From JARRRL01 sp037380725 (GTDB lineage Bacteria; Pseudomonadota; Gammaproteobacteria; Pseudomonadales; JANQJO01), in contig JARRRL010000067.1 of NCBI GenBank assembly GCA_037380725.1, forward strand, positions 1 through 9,529: a stretch of DNA of 9,529 bases, in the 5' to 3' direction. A program made the translations under genes and the position numbers. The first letter of the stretch is position 1, and each line of letters opens with the position of its first letter. A model generated the notes under the pieces. It was not told the DNA's origin, searched no databases, and was given only the letters and a program-made list of their open reading frames with translations. Shown one piece after another: positions 1 to 4,883 of the stretch.

Positions 1-185
1 TATTGGGCGGCATTTGTCTATTCCATTGGTTTGCGCAGCAACGCCGATTGACGACGCCTTGGTATGTGCTGTTCTATATGATGGTTTGCCTGATGTACGT
101 GATTGTGATGGTGACCTTGGTGGTTCTGGCTGTGTTGGACAGTTTTTTTAATGTTCGACAGCGCCTGGTTGCCACGGGGAAGTAA
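1..185 (+). CDS. C-terminal end of an integral membrane protein upstream of rplI (DUF2232/YybS-like by position)
   Basis: The reading frame is already open at the window edge (first whole codon at base 3) and ends with TAA at 183-185, leaving about 61 residues. The visible part is very hydrophobic: a helix from roughly TPWYVLFYMM through VMVTLVVLAVLD, then a short basic tail (NVRQRLVATGK), as expected for a polytopic inner-membrane protein ending in the cytoplasm. No catalytic motif is visible. In many gammaproteobacteria a DUF2232 (YybS-like) membrane protein sits between rpsR and rplI, so position and hydrophobicity suggest that family. This is inference from context, because the fragment is too short for family assignment. 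It probably belongs to the ribosomal-protein operon that continues into rplI 180 bases downstream. Confidence 0.6.
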   Translation, partial: LGGICLFHWFAQQRRLTTPWYVLFYMMVCLMYVIVMVTLVVLAVLDSFFNVRQRLVATGK

Positions 186-234
186 TGCGAGCCCGTTTTA
201 TCAGTACCTTGGTTTGCGGGTGAATGGTTGAATG

Positions 235-326
235 GCTCCGTGACTGAACGGAGTGAGCGTCATACATGGTGTGTATGCATTGTGCTTGTAAAACGAAGCA
301 TTTGAGCGTGGTGTTCGAATGTCGAA
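235..326 (+). promoter_or_regulatory. rplI leader with four consecutive short inverted repeats
   Basis: The 180-base gap before rplI contains four perfect short palindromes in a row: CTCCGT/ACGGAG (236-241 with 248-253), CATACA/TGTATG (261-266 with 272-277), TGCTT/AAGCA (283-287 with 296-300) and TTCGA/TCGAA (314-318 with 322-326). Each has a loop of 3 to 8 bases, so a transcript could fold into a row of small hairpins. None is followed by a T-run, so they are not terminators. The role is unknown: an mRNA-stabilising or processing segment and a ribosomal-protein leader are both possible. Confidence 0.35.
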
Positions 327-365
327 TAAATGAGTCGTATAGATTGTTAGCAGAGGCGGTATAAA

Positions 366-827
366 ATGAGTAAGACGAAAGTGGATGTGATCCTCCTGGA
401 GAACATGCGTAATCTGGGGGCGCTGGGTGCCACGGTTGCGGTTAGTGGTGGTTTTGCGCGTAACTATCTCATTCCCCAACGCATTGCTGTGCCCGCAACG
501 GCTGAAAATGTGGCGGATTTTGCGGAGCGACGTGCAGAGTTGGAGCGTTTGGCCAATGAAAAACTCAGCGCCGCGCAATCACGTGCGGATGCGATCAGTG
601 GCAAAGATGTGACTATTCCTGCGAAGGCGGGTGATGAAGGCAAGTTGTTTGGTTCCATCGGGACACGCGATGTGGCCAACGGTATTACTGCTATGGGTTT
701 TGAGGTATCCAAAAGTGAAGTGCGCATGCCTCACGGTTTGATTCGCAACGTGGGCGAATACAAAATCACACTTCAGTTCCACAGTGAAGTATCAACTGAA
801 ATCACGTTGAATATCGTGCCTGAGTAG
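366..827 (+). CDS. rplI: 50S ribosomal protein L9 (bL9)
   Basis: This encodes bL9 of the large ribosomal subunit, which binds 23S rRNA near the L1 stalk and helps keep the reading frame. The 153-residue product has the two-domain layout. The N-terminal rRNA-binding domain (about 5-55) carries VILLENMRNLGALG and GGFARNYLIPQ. A charged connecting helix follows (about 55-80). The C-terminal domain (about 85-153) begins with GKLFGSIGTRDVANGI, the family signature. It is about 4 residues longer than the E. coli protein because of the start MSKTK before VDVILLE. The ATG at 366 is supported by GAGG at 353-356. A strong terminator closes the unit. In many relatives dnaB follows rplI, but here it does not. 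Confidence 0.97.
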   Translation: MSKTKVDVILLENMRNLGALGATVAVSGGFARNYLIPQRIAVPATAENVADFAERRAELERLANEKLSAAQSRADAISGKDVTIPAKAGDEGKLFGSIGTRDVANGITAMGFEVSKSEVRMPHGLIRNVGEYKITLQFHSEVSTEITLNIVPE

Positions 828-861
828 TGAGTCTGTGATCGACAAGGCGCGCTTGTAACAC

Positions 862-901
862 AAGAACCCCAAGGGATACTTTACGCTCTTGGGGTTTTTT
901 T
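862..901 (+). terminator. Rho-independent terminator after rplI
   Basis: AACCCCAAG (865-873) pairs perfectly with CTTGGGGTT (888-896). The stem can extend outward through a G-T and two A-T pairs to 862 and 899, and the run of seven T residues at 895-901 follows at once. It lies 35 bases after the rplI stop codon. This marks the end of the ribosomal-protein operon and makes the downstream dehydrogenase a separate transcription unit. Confidence 0.93.
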
Positions 902-986
902 GCTTTATTTTCTTCTTATTTTATTGCTTCTCCATTTTGATGTGCATGTCAGATTGTAACAAATAAGTCGTTATCGAGTGATGGGT

Positions 987-1829
987 ATGTCTTTAAAGTT
1001 GGGATTACTGGGGGCTGGTATTCAAAGTTCGCGAATGCCAACATTGCAAAAATACCTTGCTGATTTGTCAGGTGTTTCCCTCACTTATGAATTGCTGGAC
1101 AGCGCTTCCAACGCCAACTTTGTTTTGATGCAGCAGTTACAGGATGTCATTGGTCAGGGTTTCCATGGCATAAACGTGACGCATCCATTTAAGCAGCGTG
1201 TTCATCCCGTGGTGTCGCAATCGCTTGTTCCAGATCAGAGTCAGATTGGTTCATATAACACCCTATTGTTTAAAAACAATGAAATAGTTGGCGCCAATAC
1301 CGATCATTCTGGTTTTATCCGGGGCTATAAAAACCGTTTTTCTAATTCTGATCCTGGGACTGTTTTACTCTGTGGTGCTGGTGGCGTGGGGCGAGCGATT
1401 GCGTTCAGCTTGGTTCAGTTAGGGGTTGTTAAATTTTACATTTTTGATATTGTCGCCAGTCAGGCTGATTCATTGTGCAAAACTTTAGAAACGCTGGGCG
1501 TTTCGGCCATAGCCATTGCAGAAAAAGATCTGCTTGAGGTGATGGTGTCGGTCGATGGTTTGAGTAATTGCACAGCGCTGGGTATGCATAAGCAACCTGG
1601 ATCGGCCTTCCCGGAACAGGCGATTGGGAATCAGTCATGGGTATTTGATGCCGTTTATACGCCGCTTGAAACGGAATTTATTTTGAGGTGTAAGAAAGCG
1701 GGTTTGCCGTGTTTGACAGGGTTTGATCTTTGGTTGTTTCAGGGCGTTGATGCTTTCAATATTTTTACCGGCGCGCACATAGACGTTGATCAAGCGCTTA
1801 TACAAACAGCATTTGGTTGGCTCGATTGA
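987..1829 (+). CDS. Shikimate/quinate dehydrogenase family protein (AroE-like, probably NAD-preferring)
   Basis: An NAD(P)-dependent oxidoreductase of the AroE superfamily, reversibly reducing 3-dehydroshikimate or 3-dehydroquinate. Taking ATG 987 as start (280 aa), the substrate domain has GINVTHPFKQ (61-70, catalytic Lys69), SYNTLLF (89-95) and NTD (104-106, catalytic Asp106). The Rossmann loop is GAGGVGRA (130-137), then YIFD with Asp154 after beta-2. An acidic residue there fits NAD rather than NADP. TALGM (196-200), DAVYTPLETE (221-230) and FQGVDAF (251-257, with conserved Gln252) follow. The motif pattern recalls the quinate/shikimate dehydrogenases of actinobacteria more than biosynthetic AroE. 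One oddity: the usual S-x-S/T-P carboxylate-binding motif reads SRMP, with Met in the second hydroxyl position. GTG 978 and ATG 981 are alternative in-frame starts; GAG at 976-978 is best spaced for 987. It stands alone between a terminator and a convergent gene. Confidence 0.85.
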   Translation: MSLKLGLLGAGIQSSRMPTLQKYLADLSGVSLTYELLDSASNANFVLMQQLQDVIGQGFHGINVTHPFKQRVHPVVSQSLVPDQSQIGSYNTLLFKNNEIVGANTDHSGFIRGYKNRFSNSDPGTVLLCGAGGVGRAIAFSLVQLGVVKFYIFDIVASQADSLCKTLETLGVSAIAIAEKDLLEVMVSVDGLSNCTALGMHKQPGSAFPEQAIGNQSWVFDAVYTPLETEFILRCKKAGLPCLTGFDLWLFQGVDAFNIFTGAHIDVDQALIQTAFGWLD

Positions 1830-1839
1830 AAATTGTGTA

Positions 1840-1913
1840 CGATGCGTGTGCGATAAACATCGTTTGGGTAGACCAATATTTTGTCAAGCACTGACTATTC
1901 GGGTAAGCGCTTG
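1840..1913. other. Convergent intergenic gap with two weak hairpins
   Basis: Between the two convergent stop codons, ACGATG (1840-1845) can pair with CATCGT (1859-1864). On the - strand the bases 1913-1907 and 1891-1885 form a 7-bp stem with one G-T pair. Neither stem has a following T-run, so no confident terminator can be called for either gene. Confidence 0.25.
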
Positions 1914-1920
1914 TTGTGAT

Positions 1921-1931
1921 TTAGGGCGTTG
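1921..1931 (+). repeat. Direct repeat TTAGGGCGTTG, left copy
   Basis: This 11-bp sequence occurs identically at 3218-3228, so the two copies bracket the deubiquitinase gene. The left copy includes its stop codon and last codons. A shorter match, TAGGGCGTT, lies at 3327-3335. It could be an attachment or target-site duplication, or chance. Confidence 0.35.
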
Positions 1932-3165
1932 ACGTATAATGTACTAAGCAGACATTTTTCATTCCTTCTAAGAATTGATTTTCTCCTATTTCTTTATCAG
2001 AGGCGCCGTTTATTTCGTAATATTTATCGCCTGATTTAATGAAATACGTATAGTGTCCGCTGGTTGTAGACTCGGTTTTCGTGCCCGTATAGGAAACAAA
2101 GGAACTAACGGCGTATTTCTTATTATTAGAGTCAAAAGTTGTTGGGCGTATGCTATCTGGCACTTGTTTAATCTGATTGTTATGATCGAACTCCGCTCTT
2201 TGAATGTGGAAGTAGAGGTTGTCGGAGACCGTCGAATGATTGGTTGGTTGGTGTGGTAGGCTATTTTGGTTAATTTCGCAAGGTATTAAGCAGCTTTTTT
2301 CTGCAGCAATGTCCAGCAAAAGATCTAAGACTTCGGCGGCGTCTTGTTGGTTTTTGTTATCTTTTACGATGCTGCACTTCTGTAATGCTTGGCGAAGGTC
2401 GTCTAAATTGACGACTGAATTATTTTCCGATGCGTCTCGGTATTTTCTCAAGGCAGTAAGCCAGGCATTTTTTATAGCTTCGAAATCTTTCTTGTTTTGA
2501 TCTGTTATTTCATCGTTATTAATATTTTTGCTGAATACCACTTTGCCGAGAGGTGTGTGCGTTAAGAATTGGAAGAGGGCATTGAGATAGCACAAGTTAT
2601 CTCCGCCATACAACTTTGCGAAATTGAATCGGGCTGCATCGAATATATTTCTGGTGTTGGCTTTGATGTTCTTGAATAGGGGGAGATCACAGGCGTTTTT
2701 GTATTTTTCTTGGTGATTATTATCAGTGTTATTCTTAGTTTTGAGCTTCCATGCGTCATCTTCCCGACTGAACTCCAGTAAAACAGTAGTATTAGGATTA
2801 TCATTGGAGAAAGCTGGTATAGCTGGTATATTCAGCGTGGTTTCTTTATCGCTATCTCTGAAATCCCTGATGGTCATCAGGCGAGGTTTATCGCTCGGTT
2901 TAATAGCTATTTTTAAGTGGCGTTCGATTGGTGTAGATACGGATGATAAGCACCACTTAATGTTTCCAGTATTAGATTGGGTCAAGTCTAAGTAGCCGAC
3001 AATTTTATTGGGTGGTTGAGTGTTGGAGGTGATGTCGATCTTTTTCCACAGCGTGCCCATGTTGCTATTATTTGTGCCGGAATTTTGGTCGACTTTGACT
3101 TCGACTTGTCGATAAGGTTTTTTGCTGAACAGGTCTTGTGAATTTAAAGTGCTATCTGGAGGCAT
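1921..3165 (-). CDS. Ubiquitin-specific protease (USP/peptidase C19) family deubiquitinase, probable host-directed effector
   Basis: A 414-residue cysteine protease of the eukaryotic USP type, which cleaves the bond after the ubiquitin C-terminal glycine. The landmarks occur in the correct order. The Cys box GGDNLCYLNALFQFLTHTP (187-205) has Cys192 as nucleophile and Asn190 in the oxyanion position. NQQDAAEVLDLLLD (272-285) matches the QQDAxEFLxxLLD helix. LYFHIQRAEFD (317-327) matches LIIHLKRFxxD. KYAVSSFVSYTG (350-361) is the strand before the His box SGHYTYFIKSGDKYYEIN (369-386), with His371 and probable third catalytic residue Asn386. The fold ends at VCLVHYTSTP, equivalent to the AYxLFY strand. 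The zinc-binding CxxC pairs of the fingers are missing (only C292 and C296 lie nearby), so this is a compact USP. Residues 1-175 are unassigned, rich in Asn, Asp, Lys and Thr, with no signal peptide or membrane helix. ATG 3165 has GGCGGA six bases upstream. Base composition is AT-rich (20 and 24 G+C in two 60-base blocks). Bacteria lack ubiquitin, so action in a host cell after secretion is inferred. Confidence 0.9.
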   Translation of the reverse strand: MPPDSTLNSQDLFSKKPYRQVEVKVDQNSGTNNSNMGTLWKKIDITSNTQPPNKIVGYLDLTQSNTGNIKWCLSSVSTPIERHLKIAIKPSDKPRLMTIRDFRDSDKETTLNIPAIPAFSNDNPNTTVLLEFSREDDAWKLKTKNNTDNNHQEKYKNACDLPLFKNIKANTRNIFDAARFNFAKLYGGDNLCYLNALFQFLTHTPLGKVVFSKNINNDEITDQNKKDFEAIKNAWLTALRKYRDASENNSVVNLDDLRQALQKCSIVKDNKNQQDAAEVLDLLLDIAAEKSCLIPCEINQNSLPHQPTNHSTVSDNLYFHIQRAEFDHNNQIKQVPDSIRPTTFDSNNKKYAVSSFVSYTGTKTESTTSGHYTYFIKSGDKYYEINGASDKEIGENQFLEGMKNVCLVHYTSTP

Positions 3166-3217
3166 ACAATTTCCGCCGTCTTTGATTTGTTATTGTATCG
3201 ATATGCGTAATGTTCGC

Positions 3218-3228
3218 TTAGGGCGTTG
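3218..3228 (+). repeat. Direct repeat TTAGGGCGTTG, right copy
   Basis: Identical to 1921-1931. It lies 53 bases upstream of the deubiquitinase start codon, inside its probable promoter region. The third, partial copy (TAGGGCGTT, 3327-3335) is 109 bases further along in the same orientation. Confidence 0.35.
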
Positions 3229-3436
3229 TTATTGGTGCTCATCTCTTTGTGTGTATTTGGTCCCCTATCTTACCTATGATAACGAATTTTCACGCAAAAC
3301 CAATAGTCTTCTGATGCGAATTTTTATAGGGCGTTAGAGTCTTAACCATGCAGTAAGTCGCCGACGTATATTGCCCAACGCGATGCGATTGCCGGGTGAC
3401 GATTGTTATATTATCATGTTAAATATAGGGTTTTTT

Positions 3437-3457
3437 GATGGAGATCCAAGCTCCATC
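3437..3457. repeat. Perfect 7-bp hairpin GATGGAG/CTCCATC
   Basis: GATGGAG (3437-3443) and CTCCATC (3451-3457) are exact complements around a 7-base loop. Six T residues precede it on the + strand and none follow on either strand, so it is not a terminator. It is adjacent to the nested repeat at 3462-3495. It may be part of a structured RNA or a protein-binding palindrome. Confidence 0.4.
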
Positions 3458-3461
3458 CGTT

Positions 3462-3495
3462 AATCAGTATGTCAGTAAGAGGAGGTTTACTGATT
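3462..3495. repeat. Nested, mutually exclusive inverted repeats around an AGGAGG sequence
   Basis: AATCAGTA (3462-3469) is exactly complementary to TACTGATT (3488-3495). CAGTAA (3473-3478) is also complementary to TTACTG (3487-3492), so the right arm can pair with either left arm. The perfect Shine-Dalgarno-like AGGAGG at 3480-3485 is in the loop both ways. This resembles a switching RNA element, but no sensible ORF with a standard start follows at the proper distance. Confidence 0.3.
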
Positions 3496-3628
3496 GTCAG
3501 GCTAAAAAATGATCAATTACTAGATCAAGTAGAAAATGCGCTTTCATCAATTTGGCGTTGAAGTTGGGCGTAGATAGCATTACACCACGCTCGCACATGT
3601 AGGTGTGATCATTAAATATACAATTGTG

Positions 3629-3637
3629 TGCTAAAAT
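3629..3637 (+). promoter_or_regulatory. Extended -10 promoter candidate (TGCTAAAAT)
   Basis: TAAAAT at 3632-3637 is preceded by TGC, giving an extended -10 element oriented toward pheS 225 bases away. No clear -35 is seen at the usual distance. It would give a long pheS leader or an independent short transcript. Confidence 0.25.
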
Positions 3638-3682
3638 ACGCTTCGCAAATGTATGTATTACTTATCGGTTTTCTCGTGCACT

Positions 3683-3691
3683 TGTTATGAT
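3683..3691 (+). promoter_or_regulatory. Extended -10 promoter candidate (TGTTATGAT)
   Basis: TATGAT at 3686-3691 preceded by TGT matches an extended -10 box five out of six. A weak TTATCG lies 18 bases upstream at 3662-3667. It is a plausible pheST promoter, giving a leader of about 165 bases. Confidence 0.3.
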
Positions 3692-3861
3692 ATTTCACAT
3701 TTTTTTCTATCTTCTTCAGAGCTAAAGTTGTGGTGAAGGCTTCAAAACCAGTGGGGCTCAGCGGGGAGTGTGAGCGCGGTTTTATCGTGGCGTAAACGCG
3801 GCTTTTGTGTTAGCATTTTTCGCATATTTTAACATGGACTTGACCAAAACTGTGGGTTGAA

Positions 3862-4872
3862 ATGCGTGACGTAGAAGCATTGAAAAGAGAATTTTCCGCC
3901 GCCGTCAAAGCGCTTGAGCACGCCACTCAGTTGGAAGCTTTACGCGTTGCTTACCTCGGCAAAAAGGGACTGGTTCGGGATCTGTTTTCTGGGATGAAGT
4001 CCAGCCCGAAGGACCAACGCGTGGCGTATGCGCAGCAACTTAATGCCTTTAAAGCATACATCGAAACGACCTTGGAGCAGGCGGAGTGTGCTTTCAGAAA
4101 GCAAGAAACGGATCGGCGCATTCGAGAAGAATGGACAGACTTGTCCCTACCCGGAACCACGAACCGGCTTGGCGCGTTGCATCCCTTGACCCAAATAGAG
4201 CGGCATTGCTTGTCTGTCCTCAATATGCTGGGCTTTCAATTCGAGGATGGGCCAGAGGTCGAGACCCCCTTTCACAACTTTGACGCGTTAAATATTCCTG
4301 AACATCATCCCGCACGCGATATGCAGGATACGTTTTGGTTAGATGGCGGATTACTGCTGCGTTCCCATACCTCCACCGTGCAGGTGCGTGTTCTGGAGAA
4401 ACAGAAAGAACTTCCTATTCGGATTGTCTCTCCGGGTCGTGTTTACCGAAACGAAGCAGTGGATGCCACGCACTTAGCGTGTTTCCATCAATTTGAAGGT
4501 CTCTGGGTCGACAAAGGGGTGACCTTTGCCCATTTGAAAGGTACGCTTGAGTTTATCGTCAAGCATGTCTTTGGCGATGAGTGGGCATGTCGGTTTAAAC
4601 CCAAATTCTATCCTTATACGGAACCGTCTATTGGGGTGGATATTCGTTCTAAAACAGATGACGCGACTTGGATCACCGTTTTAGGTGCGGGGATGGTGCA
4701 CCCCAACGTATTTAAAGCAACGGGATATGACCCGAATGAAGTCAGTGGGTTTGCGTTTGGGTTGGGTGTTTCACGCATGGTGACCATGGCGCATCAAGTT
4801 GAAAACATGAAAAGCCTCTACGAAGGCGATTTGCGAGTCCATCAAGGATTGGCGAGAAAGCAGTACCGCTGA
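3862..4872 (+). CDS. pheS: Phenylalanine--tRNA ligase alpha subunit
   Basis: The catalytic subunit of the alpha2-beta2 PheRS, which activates phenylalanine with ATP and charges tRNA-Phe. At 336 aa it is slightly longer than the usual ~327. An N-terminal coiled-coil tRNA-binding arm (about 1-90) includes YLGKKGLVRDLFSGM. The class II core follows: HPLTQIE (107-113), NFDALNIPEHHPARDMQDTFW (139-159), RSHTSTVQVR (167-176), motif 2 RVYRNEAVDATHLACFHQFEG (193-213), YPYTEPSIGVDI (250-261) and motif 3 GFAFGLGVSR (296-305). The Ala in GFAFG that shapes the Phe pocket is kept. In motif 3 the residue before Arg is Ser where relatives often have Glu. Spacing to pheT is 11 bases, so the two form an operon. 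The usual rplT neighbour is absent. The Shine-Dalgarno sequence is weak (GGGTTGAA before ATG 3862); coupling to the tiny ORF ending at 3860 is possible. Confidence 0.96.
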   Translation: MRDVEALKREFSAAVKALEHATQLEALRVAYLGKKGLVRDLFSGMKSSPKDQRVAYAQQLNAFKAYIETTLEQAECAFRKQETDRRIREEWTDLSLPGTTNRLGALHPLTQIERHCLSVLNMLGFQFEDGPEVETPFHNFDALNIPEHHPARDMQDTFWLDGGLLLRSHTSTVQVRVLEKQKELPIRIVSPGRVYRNEAVDATHLACFHQFEGLWVDKGVTFAHLKGTLEFIVKHVFGDEWACRFKPKFYPYTEPSIGVDIRSKTDDATWITVLGAGMVHPNVFKATGYDPNEVSGFAFGLGVSRMVTMAHQVENMKSLYEGDLRVHQGLARKQYR

Positions 4873-4883
4873 GAGGTGTTTGC

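Larger units (their letters stand above)
3166..3861. other. Long gene-free region between divergent deubiquitinase and pheS
   Basis: Nearly 700 bases hold no convincing gene, tRNA or insertion sequence. The left end is the deubiquitinase upstream region: on the - strand a TACAAT box (3197-3192) lies 26 bases before its start, without a good -35. The middle has inverted repeats (3437-3495) and a possible 30-codon ORF (3469-3561). The right half has two extended -10 boxes pointing to pheS. Close to pheS there are weak stems (3756-3775 and 3775-3800) and an 8-codon ORF from ATG 3834 that stops at 3860, one base before the pheS start codon. No T-rich terminator was found, so both flanking genes may be transcribed outward from here. 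Confidence 0.6.

Noticed and set aside
201..578. 125-residue open frame on the - strand over the rplI leader and rplI start
   Set aside because: It overlaps clear bL9 coding sequence and its translation shows no recognisable motif. It is a shadow of the real gene.
2726..2995. Hydrophobic 89-residue open frame on the + strand inside the deubiquitinase gene
   Set aside because: Antisense shadow of a gene whose own frame shows USP motifs. The apparent hydrophobicity comes from complementary codons.
3437..3457. GATGGAG/CTCCATC hairpin next to a T6 run as a terminator
   Set aside because: The T-run lies upstream of the stem on the + strand and becomes an A-run downstream on the - strand, so it fits intrinsic termination in neither direction.
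3775..3810. CGCG/CGCG stem with T4 as a pheST attenuator
   Set aside because: The stem has a bulge and a long loop, the T-run is broken, and there is no Phe-rich leader peptide, so attenuation is not supported.
3166..3861. Hidden tRNA, insertion sequence or large gene in the gap
   Set aside because: No cloverleaf with a TTC-type loop, no transposase frame and no terminal inverted repeats were seen on reading both strands.
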